15,554 bases of DNA from an uncultured Lachnospiraceae bacterium (GCA_910585655.1 CAJUFW010000007.1:1-15554); one strand, 5' to 3'; numbered from the stretch's first letter, positions 7,078-14,976 are shown. Numbers and translations are program-made. Notes: generated by a model not told the origin, from the sequence alone.

Positions 7078-7106
7078 TTGTAATCATGCCATAGAACGTC
7101 TACAAT
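7078..7106 (+). promoter_or_regulatory. Promoter for the GerMN lipoprotein gene
   Basis: TTGTAA (7078-7083) and TACAAT (7101-7106) are separated by 17 bases. The leader contains a 6-bp hairpin, CCAAGG (7132-7137) with CCTTGG (7144-7149), just before the ribosome binding region. No terminator follows the protease gene, so read-through from it is also possible. Confidence 0.55.
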
Positions 7107-7169
7107 AAAGGCAGGAAAACACCATAAGATGCCAAGGAAGCTGCCTTGGTGGGACAGAATGGGGGTAAG

Positions 7170-7703
7170 ATGAAGATGATGAAGGATAAGTGGAATGTAA
7201 TTACGTGGATGTTGCTGCTGACCGGTCTGTTCGGATTATTGCTTGCGTCCTGTAAAAAAGAAACGCCGGTAGATGAACTTCCGATAAAGCAGGAGGAGCC
7301 GGATGAGGGAAAGGAGCCGGAACAGCCGGAGGAAAGCACAAAGGCAGAAGTGACGCTTTACCTGCCGAATGAAACCGCAGACGGCTTTTTGACAAGTTCG
7401 ATGATACTAGAGGATACGCCGGAAGCGATTATCGCGCAGTTAGTAGCAGAACAGGCGCTTCCGGAAGGGGTAACGGTAAAAAGTTTTGATCAAAAGAAGG
7501 GTATCCTGGATTTGTCAAAGGAATATACAGACGGGCTACAAAATACCGGGACGGCAGGAGAGCTATTATTGATCGGCTGTGTCGTCAATACGTTTTTGGA
7601 ACATTATGGAATGAAAGAATTGCTGCTCTATGCAGACGGAGAGATCATCGAAACCGGACACAATACCTATGACGAGGCGATTCGTTTTGTAGAACTGGAG
7701 TGA
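7170..7703 (+). CDS. GerMN-domain lipoprotein
   Basis: This 177-residue protein has a short positively charged N-terminus, a hydrophobic segment (about 10-25) and a lipobox LLLASC with the lipidated Cys at residue 28. It should be exported and anchored on the outer face of the cytoplasmic membrane. A Glu/Pro-rich linker (about 32-60) leads to a GerMN domain with EVTLYLPNET, TPEAIIAQLV and AGELLLIGCVVNTFLE. GerMN domains occur in the spore germination/sporulation protein GerM and in other Firmicute envelope proteins. The domain gives no enzymatic role, and a peptidoglycan-related function is inference. The frame also opens at a TTG (7146). ATG at 7170 is preferred because it gives a normal signal peptide and follows GGGGGTAA. 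Its stop codon overlaps a possible start of the AraC gene (GTGA at 7700-7703). Confidence 0.82.
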   Translation: MKMMKDKWNVITWMLLLTGLFGLLLASCKKETPVDELPIKQEEPDEGKEPEQPEESTKAEVTLYLPNETADGFLTSSMILEDTPEAIIAQLVAEQALPEGVTVKSFDQKKGILDLSKEYTDGLQNTGTAGELLLIGCVVNTFLEHYGMKELLLYADGEIIETGHNTYDEAIRFVELE

Positions 7704-7711
7704 ACACTGTT

Positions 7712-8677
7712 ATGAGGGAGGACATGCTAAAGCGTCTAAGCCGGGTGACAGAAGAGGAACAGGCAATTTTAGACGGCAGGACGGAAATCGATCGCGGACG
7801 CTATACGGATCAAAAGGATATGGTGGTAGACTGTGAAAAGCTGTTAGAAAAAGGAAGGCTAATCCAGATCCGACTGCATACCAGATTTGCTTATTTTCCA
7901 AAGCACCGTCACAATTATATCGAAGTGATCTATATGTGTACCGGCAGTACCACGCATATTATCGACGGACGGGAGGTAATTTTGCGTACGGGCGAGCTTT
8001 TGTTTTTAAATCAAAACGCCACACAGGAGATTCTTCCGGCAGGGCGTACCGATATCGCAGTCAACTTTATTGTGCTGCCGCAGTTTTTCGATCGGGTATT
8101 TGACCTTTTGGGCGAGGAAAATAACCAGTTCCGGCAGTTTTTAATCGAATGTCTGCTTGGCGAGGGAAAGCGTTATGGGAGCTTTCTGCATTTTCGGGTA
8201 GCAGATGTACTTCCGGTGCAGAATCTGATGGAAAATATGATCTGGTCTATTTTAGAGAATCAGCCGGACAAACGAAGTGTAAATCAACTGACCATGGGGC
8301 TGCTGTTCCAGCATTTGCTTCATTATACAGACCGCATTGACCAAGAGGAACGACCAGGAGAGCAGGATTTGATGTTTACGGTCCTGCGCTACATAGAGGA
8401 GCATTATCAGGAGGCGTCGTTGGCGGAGTTGGCAGCGGCTATGAACTATGATTTACCGTGGCTAAGCAGACGGATTAAGCAGGTATGCGGCAAAAATTTT
8501 AAAGAGCTTTTGCAGAACAAGCGTTTAAACCGGGCAGAATTCCTACTTCGTACTACCCGGATACCAGTGGCAGAGATATCCGAAAAGGTGGGATATGACA
8601 ATACCAGTTATTTTTACCGGATTTTTCGAGGGCGTTTCGGCGTGTCTCCCAGAGAGTACCGGGTAGAACGGCTGTAG
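7712..8677 (+). CDS. AraC-family transcriptional regulator (cupin sensor), probably of the rhamnose genes
   Basis: The N-terminal half holds a cupin-type sugar-sensing domain (about 55-130; YFPKHRHNYIEVIYM, and the turn TGELLFLN). The C-terminal 100 residues hold the double helix-turn-helix of AraC/XylS proteins (SLAELAAAMNYDLPWLSRRI and the second HTH IPVAEISEKVGYDNTSYFYR, ending in FGVSPREYR). It is a cytosolic DNA-binding activator or repressor. It lies directly before rhaB and rhaA, as rhamnose regulators of the RhaS/RhaR type often do, so rhamnose or rhamnulose is the likely effector (inference). Three starts are possible: GTG at 7700 (overlapping the previous stop), ATG at 7712, and ATG at 7724, which has GGGAGG only two bases upstream. 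I chose 7712, with GGAG at 7697-7700. No separate promoter is evident, so it is probably co-transcribed with the GerMN gene. Confidence 0.88.
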   Translation: MREDMLKRLSRVTEEEQAILDGRTEIDRGRYTDQKDMVVDCEKLLEKGRLIQIRLHTRFAYFPKHRHNYIEVIYMCTGSTTHIIDGREVILRTGELLFLNQNATQEILPAGRTDIAVNFIVLPQFFDRVFDLLGEENNQFRQFLIECLLGEGKRYGSFLHFRVADVLPVQNLMENMIWSILENQPDKRSVNQLTMGLLFQHLLHYTDRIDQEERPGEQDLMFTVLRYIEEHYQEASLAELAAAMNYDLPWLSRRIKQVCGKNFKELLQNKRLNRAEFLLRTTRIPVAEISEKVGYDNTSYFYRIFRGRFGVSPREYRVERL

Positions 8678-8701
8678 CCGGGAATATCATTAAGACAAAT
8701 A

Positions 8702-8737
8702 AGGACGTACCAAACGACAAGGCGCGTCCTATTTTTT
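8702..8737 (+). terminator. Intrinsic terminator after the AraC-family gene
   Basis: AGGACG (8702-8707) pairs with CGTCCT (8725-8730), followed by ATTTTTT (8731-8737). The loop is rather large (17 bases, with a possible T-G extension). It separates the regulator transcript from rhaB. Confidence 0.7.
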
Positions 8738-8769
8738 GTGTAAAAAATAAGATAAAATAAAAGAAAACA

Positions 8770-8790
8770 GGCACAAAGTCAGTGTGTGCC
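8770..8790. promoter_or_regulatory. Inverted repeat in the rhaB leader, possible operator
   Basis: GGCACA (8770-8775) and TGTGCC (8785-8790) form a perfect 6-bp inverted repeat with a 9-base spacer, 33 bases before the rhaB start. An AT-rich stretch with a -10-like TAAAAT (8753-8758) lies just upstream, but no well-spaced -35 is present, as is common for activator-dependent promoters. It could be an operator or a weak mRNA hairpin. AraC proteins more often bind direct repeats. Confidence 0.35.
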
Positions 8791-8822
8791 GGTCAGGGCA
8801 GAAGAAGGGAGGAATATAACAG

Positions 8823-10220
8823 ATGAACTACTATTTGGCGGTAGATATCGGGGCTTCCAGCGGCAGGCATATACTGGGCTATATAAAGGACGGATGGATG
8901 TGTTACGAAGAAGTCTACCGATTTGAGAACGGACCGACAAAAAAGGACGGTCATTTGTGCTGGGATCTGGAAGGGCTGTTTGGTTCGATTGTGGAGGGAC
9001 TAAAGGAATGCAAACGGATCGGCAAGGTTCCGGTAACGATGGGGATTGATACTTGGGCGGTTGACTTTGTTTTGCTGGATCGAAACAATGAGCTGCTAGG
9101 ACCAACTGTCAGCTACCGGGACGAACGGACAAAGGACATGGATAAGCTGGTATATGAACGGATTTCGCAGGAGGAATTGTATGCGCGAACCGGTATCCAA
9201 AAACAGATTTTTAATACCATTTATCAGTTGATGGCGGTAAAAGAACAGACGCCAGAGTATTTAGAACAGGCAGAAAGTATGCTGATGATACCGGATTATT
9301 TTCATTTCCGACTGACCGGAGAGAAAAAATTTGAGTATACCAATGCCAGCACCACACAGTTAGTCAGTCCACAGACAAAGGATTGGGATAGAGATCTCAT
9401 CAGGCTGCTTGGATATCCGGAACAAATTTTTCCACCGCTTTCTATGCCAGGTACGGTAGTCGGCTGCTTTTCAGAGGAAATACAACAGGAAGTCGGTTTT
9501 AACTGTACTGTCATCTTGCCGGGAACACACGATACAGCTTCTGCTGTGTTAGCCGTGCCAATGGGCGATACCGATTCCGTGTATATCAGTTCCGGCACTT
9601 GGTCGTTAATGGGCGTAGAGAGACGGGAAGCGGATTGTTCAGAAAAAAGCTGCCGACTGAATTTTACCAATGAAGGTGGCTATGAATACCGTTTTCGTTA
9701 TCTGAAAAATATCATGGGATTATGGATGATCCAGTCGGTACGTCACGAGCTAAAGGATGCGTATTCCTTTGCCGAGCTATGCGAGCTGGCGGAAGCTGCA
9801 AAGATAGAATCGCTGGTAGATTGTAACGATCCCTGCTTCCTGGCTCCGGAAAGTATGGTGGAGGAAGTAAAGTGTTTCTGCCAGAAGAGCGGACAGCCGA
9901 TTCCAGAGACACCGGGAGAGCTGGCGAGGGTGATTTACCGGAGTCTGGCGTGCTGTTATGGGGATACCGTAAAGGAAATTGAGGAAATGACGGAGAAAGT
10001 CTATCCGACGATTCACATTGTAGGCGGCGGCGCAAATGCGGAGTATCTAAACCGCCTGACAGCCGAGAGTACAGGGAAAGCGATTCATACCGGTCCGACC
10101 GAGGCGACGGCAATCGGGAATCTGACCGCACAGATGTTACAGGATAACGTCTTTTCCAGCGTGGCAGAGGCAAGGAATTGTATTCACGATTCGTTTCAGA
10201 TTAAGGTAATCGAGCCGTAG
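8823..10220 (+). CDS. rhaB: Rhamnulokinase
   Basis: This 465-residue FGGY-family sugar kinase phosphorylates L-rhamnulose to L-rhamnulose 1-phosphate with ATP in the cytosol. The N-terminal ATPase-fold start YLAVDIGASSGRH (4-16) is typical of RhaB. GIDTWAVDF (74-82) and VSYRDERT (96-103) belong to the sugar-binding half. PGTHDTASAV (233-242) contains the probable catalytic base Asp237, and SGTWSLMGVE (257-266) is the RhaB phosphate-loop region. The C-terminal ATP-binding motif is VGGGANAEYLNRL, followed by GPTEATAIGN. Length fits the family. AAGGGAGG (8805-8812) supports the ATG. It is followed after 58 bases by rhaA, which confirms the substrate. It is separated from the AraC gene by a terminator, so it should have its own regulated promoter in 8738-8822. 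Confidence 0.95.
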   Translation: MNYYLAVDIGASSGRHILGYIKDGWMCYEEVYRFENGPTKKDGHLCWDLEGLFGSIVEGLKECKRIGKVPVTMGIDTWAVDFVLLDRNNELLGPTVSYRDERTKDMDKLVYERISQEELYARTGIQKQIFNTIYQLMAVKEQTPEYLEQAESMLMIPDYFHFRLTGEKKFEYTNASTTQLVSPQTKDWDRDLIRLLGYPEQIFPPLSMPGTVVGCFSEEIQQEVGFNCTVILPGTHDTASAVLAVPMGDTDSVYISSGTWSLMGVERREADCSEKSCRLNFTNEGGYEYRFRYLKNIMGLWMIQSVRHELKDAYSFAELCELAEAAKIESLVDCNDPCFLAPESMVEEVKCFCQKSGQPIPETPGELARVIYRSLACCYGDTVKEIEEMTEKVYPTIHIVGGGANAEYLNRLTAESTGKAIHTGPTEATAIGNLTAQMLQDNVFSSVAEARNCIHDSFQIKVIEP

Positions 10221-10278
10221 CCGTAAAAACATCAAAAAGTTAAAAATAATAAAAAAGAAAAATCAGGAGGATGATAGT

Positions 10279-11535
10279 ATGACGACAAAGGAACGTTACG
10301 AAGCAGCAAGAGAAGCCTACCGGGCAGTAGGAGTGGATACGGATGAGGTATTAAAGACCTTGGCAGGAATCCCGATTTCCATGCACTGCTGGCAGGGAGA
10401 CGACGTAGAAGGCTTTGAAGGGGCAGGAGCGCTTTCCGGCGGCATCCAGACCACCGGAAATTATCCGGGAAAAGCCAGAACCCCGGAGGAATTGATGGCA
10501 GATATCGACAAGGCGCTAAGTCTGATTCCAGGAAAGCATCGGATCAACCTTCACGCCAGCTATGCGATTTTTGAAGAGGGGGAAGCGGTAGATCGGGATA
10601 AGCTGGAGCCGAAGCATTTTAAAAAATGGGTGGAGTTTGCCAAAGAGCGTGGATTAGGTCTGGATTTTAACCCAACCTATTTTTCTCATCCAAAGTCAGA
10701 GGAAGCTACGCTCTCCAGCGAGGATCCGCAGATCCGCAGCTTCTGGATAGAACATGGAAAAGCCTGCCTGCGGATTTCACAGTATTTTGCAGAGGAGCTT
10801 GGTACACCATGTACGATGAATATTTGGATTCCGGACGGATTAAAGGATGTACCGGCGGATCGCCTGGCTCCGAGGGCGCGTTTTAAAGATTCTTTGGATC
10901 AGATTCTGGCGATTGATTATGATCCGAGCAAAGTAATCGTGACAATTGAGTCTAAAGTATTTGGAATCGGTTTTGAAAGCTATACTGTGGGATCGCATGA
11001 ATTCTGTATGAATTATGCCGCTAACAGCGGCGGCAAGGTGCTGTGTCTGTTGGATAACGGTCATTATCATCCGACGGAGTTAGTGTCCGATAAGATTTCT
11101 TCCATGCTGCTGTTTGCCGATAAGGTAGCCCTGCACGTAACCCGCGGTGTTCGCTGGGACAGCGATCATGTAGTGCGTCTGGACGATGAAACAAAGGAGA
11201 TCGCAAAGGAAATTGTGGCAAACGGACCGGAGAAAGTAGTGCTGGCATTGGATTTCTTTGACGCTAGTATCAACCGGATCGCCGCTTGGGTAACGGGGAT
11301 GAGAAATATGCAAAAAGCATTGCTGTTCGCCCTTTTGACCCCTCATGCCGAGCTGAGCAGACTACAGGAGGAGCGAAACTTTACTAAACTGATGGTGCTG
11401 CAGGAGGAGTTAAAACTGTATCCGGCAGGCGATGTCTGGAACTATTTTTGTGAATCCAATCATGTAGCGCAGAAAGAGGACTGGCTGGCAGAGGTAGAGC
11501 GGTACGAAGCAGAAGTATTGTCAAAGCGTGCTTAG
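10279..11535 (+). CDS. rhaA: L-rhamnose isomerase
   Basis: This 418-residue cytosolic enzyme interconverts L-rhamnose and L-rhamnulose, the first step of the isomerase pathway, and supplies RhaB. It has the family start region MHCWQGDDVEGFE (35-47) and the active-site strand INLHASYAIFEE (89-100). The metal and substrate ligand region VGSHEF (237-242) is followed by LLDNGHYHPTE (257-267), which carries Asp259, His262 and His264. VALHVTRGVRWDSDHVV (283-299) carries His286, Asp294 and Asp296. All metal-binding motifs look intact and length is normal. AGGAGG (10265-10270) precedes the ATG by eight bases. It is the second gene of a rhaBA operon. No rhamnulose-1-phosphate aldolase (rhaD), mutarotase or transporter follows: the next gene is rubrerythrin with its own promoter. 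I saw no clear terminator after it. Confidence 0.96.
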   Translation: MTTKERYEAAREAYRAVGVDTDEVLKTLAGIPISMHCWQGDDVEGFEGAGALSGGIQTTGNYPGKARTPEELMADIDKALSLIPGKHRINLHASYAIFEEGEAVDRDKLEPKHFKKWVEFAKERGLGLDFNPTYFSHPKSEEATLSSEDPQIRSFWIEHGKACLRISQYFAEELGTPCTMNIWIPDGLKDVPADRLAPRARFKDSLDQILAIDYDPSKVIVTIESKVFGIGFESYTVGSHEFCMNYAANSGGKVLCLLDNGHYHPTELVSDKISSMLLFADKVALHVTRGVRWDSDHVVRLDDETKEIAKEIVANGPEKVVLALDFFDASINRIAAWVTGMRNMQKALLFALLTPHAELSRLQEERNFTKLMVLQEELKLYPAGDVWNYFCESNHVAQKEDWLAEVERYEAEVLSKRA

Positions 11536-11585
11536 TTGTTAGTAAAATAAATATACTGCTTTTTCCGCTTCAGTAGCTGTCGTGG

Positions 11586-11614
11586 TTGACGCTGTGAAAG
11601 AAAAGCGATATAAT
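11586..11614 (+). promoter_or_regulatory. Strong sigma-A promoter for rubrerythrin
   Basis: TTGACG (11586-11591) and a perfect TATAAT (11609-11614) are separated by 17 bases, with a predicted transcription start near 11621. No inverted repeat typical of a PerR box was recognised around it, so whether it is peroxide-regulated is not shown. Confidence 0.85.
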
Positions 11615-11661
11615 AGAGAAGTAGTAAAATCTGGAAACAGCGAAAGGAGAAGCGTAACAGT

Positions 11662-12216
11662 ATGGAAGAAGCAGGCAAGACAAATCGTTATGCAGGAACG
11701 CAGACGGAAAAGAATTTAGAGGCAGCTTTTGCAGGAGAGTCACAGGCTAGGAACAAATATACTTATTTTGCTTCCAAGGCGAAGAAAGAGGGCTTCGAGC
11801 AGATTGCAGCTCTGTTTTTAAAAACGGCTGACAATGAGAAAGAACATGCCAAGATGTGGTGGAAAGAATTAAACGGAATCGGCGATACGGCACAGAACTT
11901 AGAGGCGGCGGCAAACGGGGAAAACGACGAATGGACCGATATGTATGTTGGCTTTGCCGAGACGGCAGAAAAAGAGGGCTTCCCGGAGTTAGCTGCAAAG
12001 TTTCGGATGGTAGCGGAAATCGAAAAGCATCATGAGGAGCGCTACCGTGCTTTATTAAAAAATGTAGAAATGCAGGAAGTATTCCAAAAGAGCGAGGTAA
12101 AGGTCTGGGAATGCCGGAATTGCGGGCATATCGTTGTCGGCACAAAGGCGCCAGAAGTTTGCCCGGTATGTTCTCATCCGCAAGCGTACTTTGAAGTACA
12201 TGCAGAGAACTATTAA
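11662..12216 (+). CDS. rbr: Rubrerythrin
   Basis: This 184-residue non-haem iron protein reduces hydrogen peroxide in the cytosol of anaerobes, taking electrons through its rubredoxin domain. The N-terminal four-helix ferritin-like domain carries the di-iron ligands: Glu20 (NLEAAFAGESQAR), Glu59 and His62 (ADNEKEHAKMWW), Glu87 and Glu90 (GENDEW), and Glu121 and His124 (EIEKHHEERY). The C-terminal rubredoxin domain has Cys151/Cys154 (CRNCG) and Cys167/Cys170 (CPVC) for one iron. Both domains are complete and length is normal. AAAGGAGA (11642-11649) supports the ATG. The gene is monocistronic, with a strong promoter and a strong terminator. It has no functional link to the rhamnose genes before it. 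Confidence 0.96.
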   Translation: MEEAGKTNRYAGTQTEKNLEAAFAGESQARNKYTYFASKAKKEGFEQIAALFLKTADNEKEHAKMWWKELNGIGDTAQNLEAAANGENDEWTDMYVGFAETAEKEGFPELAAKFRMVAEIEKHHEERYRALLKNVEMQEVFQKSEVKVWECRNCGHIVVGTKAPEVCPVCSHPQAYFEVHAENY

Positions 12217-12236
12217 AATCATACAAACAAAGAAAG

Positions 12237-12275
12237 CGCTATGTAGTTCTGACAGAGGGACTACATAGCGTTTTT
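12237..12275 (+). terminator. Strong intrinsic terminator after rubrerythrin
   Basis: A perfect 11-bp stem (12237-12247 with 12260-12270) with a 12-base loop is followed by TTTTT (12271-12275). It lies between two converging genes. The reverse strand tail (CTTTCTTTG) is weaker but could also stop the DUF1846 transcript. Confidence 0.93.
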
Positions 12276-12299
12276 GTATCAGGGATAACGAATAGAAAA

Positions 12300-13757
12300 T
12301 CAGCGTAACGGCTCACAGGTCAGCACGATTCCCAGTGTTTTCATAGTAGCGCGATCCGAAGAGGACGGGCGGACGGAGACATGCGCCTGGCAGCCAGCCA
12401 GCTTTGGAATCTGATCAAGTGCCAGCTTGGCAGTCGCATCGCTGGCGGCAGAAATAGAAAGGGCAATCAACACTTCTTCTGGATGCAGCCTTGGATTGTG
12501 ACTTCCCAGATAGCGGGTTTTGAGTTCCTGGATTGGCTCGATAGCATGTGGAGAAATCAGCATTACGTCGTCTTCAATGCCAGCGAGCTGCTTTAAGGCG
12601 TTGAGTAGTACGGCAGAGAGAGCGCCTAACAAATCCGTGGTTTTTCCGGTAATCAAAGAGCCGTCTGCCAGTTCCAGGGCAGCGCATGGGCAATCTAACT
12701 GTTTCGCCCGGTCGTTTGCCGCCAAAAGGACAGCCCGATCAGATGGTACTACTTTTGCCTGTTCCATCAGCAGGTTGATTTTATAAACCTCGGACGGCTC
12801 TGCCTTACCAGTCAGCACATCGACTTGTGCCTGGCAGTAGCGGCGGATGATTTCCTGACGGGAGGCTTCGCTGCAGGCGTCGTTGTCCATAATACAAAAG
12901 CCTGCCATGTTGACGCCCATATCGGTAGGAGACTTATAAGGGCTCGAGCCGTAAATCCGTTCAAAAATAGCATTCATAACCGGGAAAATCTCTACGTCAC
13001 GGTTATAGTTGACGGTGGTTTCCCCATAACTTTCCAAATGGAACGGATCGATCATATTGACGTCATTTAAATCTGCAGTTGCCGCCTCATAGGCGAGATT
13101 GACCGGATGTTTTAACGGCAGGTTCCAGACCGGAAAGGTTTCAAATTTGGCATAGCCTACCTGGATACCGCGGGTATGCTCCTGATAAAGCTGGGAAAGA
13201 CAGACTGCCATTTTTCCGCTGCCAGGACCTGGAGCGGTGACGATGACCAACGGTCTGGAGGTCTGGATATAGTCGTTTTTTCCATATCCTTCTTCGCTGA
13301 CGATCAATGGAAGATTAGTCGGATAACCTTCAATCGGATAATGAAGATACGTCGGGATGCCTGCTTCGGACAGTTTCCGACGGAAGCGGTCGGCAGCCTT
13401 CTGACCGGTATACCGGGTGATCACAACACTGCCGACCAAAAGCCCTAAATCCTGGAATACCTGAATCAACCGCAGCACTTCACTGTCATAGGTAATCCCC
13501 AAATCCTCGCGTACTTTGTTTTTTTCCATATCGTCGGCGCAGATAGCGATCACCACTTCGGCTTGCTCCTTTAGCTGAAGCAACATCCGCAGCTTACTGT
13601 CCGGAGCAAAGCCCGGCAGGACGCGGGAAGCATGGTAATCGTCATAAAGCTTTCCGCCAAATTCCAGATAAAGCTTGTCCCCGAACTGCCCAATCCGTTC
13701 CTGTATTTTTTCGGATTGCAGCCTTACATATTTATCATTGTCAAATCCTATGTTCAT
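12300..13757 (-). CDS. DUF1846 / UPF0371 family protein with P-loop-like motif
   Basis: This 485-residue soluble protein matches the DUF1846 (UPF0371) family: start MNIGFDNDKYV, EFGGKLYDDYHASRVLPGF (32-50), and the middle motif FPVWNLPLKHPVNLAYEAAT. VIVTAPGPGSGKMAVCLSQL (171-190) resembles a nucleotide-binding P-loop (GPGSGK, about 177-182), and a tail region reads GSHNPRLHPEEVL. The biochemical function of the family is not established as far as I know; a nucleotide-binding role is inference from the motif. No signal peptide or membrane segment is present. The start is supported by GGGAGG just upstream on the minus strand. It is transcribed divergently from the LacI-family gene across a 193-base gap with a promoter on each strand, and it converges on rubrerythrin at its 3' end. 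Confidence 0.88.
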   Translation of the reverse strand: MNIGFDNDKYVRLQSEKIQERIGQFGDKLYLEFGGKLYDDYHASRVLPGFAPDSKLRMLLQLKEQAEVVIAICADDMEKNKVREDLGITYDSEVLRLIQVFQDLGLLVGSVVITRYTGQKAADRFRRKLSEAGIPTYLHYPIEGYPTNLPLIVSEEGYGKNDYIQTSRPLVIVTAPGPGSGKMAVCLSQLYQEHTRGIQVGYAKFETFPVWNLPLKHPVNLAYEAATADLNDVNMIDPFHLESYGETTVNYNRDVEIFPVMNAIFERIYGSSPYKSPTDMGVNMAGFCIMDNDACSEASRQEIIRRYCQAQVDVLTGKAEPSEVYKINLLMEQAKVVPSDRAVLLAANDRAKQLDCPCAALELADGSLITGKTTDLLGALSAVLLNALKQLAGIEDDVMLISPHAIEPIQELKTRYLGSHNPRLHPEEVLIALSISAASDATAKLALDQIPKLAGCQAHVSVRPSSSDRATMKTLGIVLTCEPLR

Positions 13758-13814
13758 AATTCCTCCCTCTTCTTTGAAAAACGACTTTTTTCATAATACA
13801 AAAAAACTGTTACC

Positions 13815-13844
13815 AGTGTATCACAACTAAGGGAAAACTTGCAA
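13815..13844 (-). promoter_or_regulatory. Candidate promoter for the DUF1846 gene
   Basis: On the minus strand, TTGCAA (13844-13839) and TACACT (13820-13815) are 18 bases apart, with a predicted transcript start near 13808. The match is moderate (four of six at each hexamer). The region shared with the lacI promoter could allow joint control by one repressor. Confidence 0.5.
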
Positions 13845-13852
13845 GAATTACA

Positions 13853-13881
13853 TTGTATTTTTTGGGAAAATACACTATAAT
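13853..13881 (+). promoter_or_regulatory. Promoter of the LacI-family gene with an inverted repeat in its spacer
   Basis: TTGTAT (13853-13858) and a perfect TATAAT (13876-13881) are 17 bases apart. An inverted repeat, GTATTTT (13855-13861) and AAAATAC (13867-13873), fills the spacer and overlaps the -35. It is a reasonable candidate for a repressor site, possibly autoregulatory, but it lacks the central CG usual for LacI-family operators. Confidence 0.7.
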
Positions 13882-13950
13882 AAATAAGAATCTACGGAAC
13901 TAAAAAATAGAAGGAAAAGGCTGTAGAAAAGGAAAGTGGGGGAATACAAC

Positions 13951-14976
13951 GTGGCAAGCATTAAAGATGTAGCGCAATTAGCCGGGGTATCGTTTAGCAC
14001 AGTATCTATTATCATTAATGGGAAGGCGACAGAGAGGAAGATTTCTGAGGAGACGCAAAAGCGGGTATGGGAGGCAATGCGTAAACTTCAGTACCGTCCG
14101 AATATTTCTGCAAAGAAGCTCAAGGAAGGAGAGACGGATAAGCTGGTAGTTGCTTTGTTTTGGAGTTTTGATTTCCGGCGCGCAATGCTGATTCGGTTTT
14201 TAACCGGTTTGCAGGAACGGCTACAGGAAAACCAGTCCAATATTGAAGTGGTGATTTACCCTTATAAAAACCGTGAGCTATGTCAGGAGGCGTCTCTTGA
14301 ACGGAGCAATCGCTTCCATGCGGCTATCATCGCAAATGCGAGCGACGAGGATCTGGCGTACTTAGACAGCATTCAGGCGTTAGTTCCGATTGTGTTGTAT
14401 AATCGTTTTTCTGATAAATACAGTTCTGTCAATATTCGGGACGATGAGGTTGGTCGGATTGCGGCGAAGCATTTATATGAACAGGGCTATCGCAGGAGCA
14501 TCCTTTTGACGTCAGAGGCGAATTTTTCCGGGATGATAGAGAGAGAACGCTCCTTTGAAGAGCAATTTACGGCGCTTGGCGGCGTTTGCGTAGAAAAGCG
14601 GATTTTAAAGGAAAATTCAGTAGAAAGCGGAGTAACTGCAGGAAAGGAGCTTGTCAGGGACGGGATGTTGGAGAAGGCAGATTCGCTGTTTTGCGCCTCG
14701 GACGCTTTGGCAATCGGTGTGGTTCACAGTCTGAAGGAAGCAGGCTGCCAGGTGCCGGAGGAGCTTGCTGTGTTAGCAGTGGGAAACGGGAATCCACATT
14801 ATAGCTGCTATAGCAATCCGCCTTTAAGCGTAGTCAATATCCCAATGGAAAAGATGGCGAGGAGTTGTTATGATCTGCTGATCAAGGAAATGGACGCGAT
14901 GGACGACGAGGTAGAACGGATTTATTTTGATACGGAGCTGTTGGCGAGGAGATCGACGGAACGAAAAAAGCTCTAA
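13951..14976 (+). CDS. LacI-family transcriptional regulator
   Basis: This 341-residue repressor has the N-terminal LacI helix-turn-helix, ASIKDVAQLAGVSFSTVSII (2-21), then YRPNISAKKLK (the hinge-helix region). A periplasmic-binding-protein-like effector domain follows, with typical landmarks VPIVLYNRF, AAKHLYEQGYRR, LFCASDALAIGVVHSLKEAG and PPLSVVNIPMEKMA. It acts in the cytosol as a dimer or tetramer on palindromic operators. The frame also starts at a GTG at 13936, but GTG at 13951 gives the family-typical start and has GGGGGA (13938-13943) eight bases upstream, so it is chosen. The downstream AtuA-like gene, with candidate operators, is the likely target. The effector is not known. No terminator separates the two genes. 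Confidence 0.93.
   Translation: MASIKDVAQLAGVSFSTVSIIINGKATERKISEETQKRVWEAMRKLQYRPNISAKKLKEGETDKLVVALFWSFDFRRAMLIRFLTGLQERLQENQSNIEVVIYPYKNRELCQEASLERSNRFHAAIIANASDEDLAYLDSIQALVPIVLYNRFSDKYSSVNIRDDEVGRIAAKHLYEQGYRRSILLTSEANFSGMIERERSFEEQFTALGGVCVEKRILKENSVESGVTAGKELVRDGMLEKADSLFCASDALAIGVVHSLKEAGCQVPEELAVLAVGNGNPHYSCYSNPPLSVVNIPMEKMARSCYDLLIKEMDAMDDEVERIYFDTELLARRSTERKKL

Noticed and set aside
9712..10173. Long antisense frame within rhaB (153 codons)
   Set aside because: It is fully opposite a strongly supported gene, has low-complexity Ser/Pro/Arg content and no family resemblance; the same holds for the other antisense frames.
11536..11585. Terminator after rhaA
   Set aside because: The only pairing found (TACTG with CAGTA) is five base pairs with a large loop and no T-run after it.
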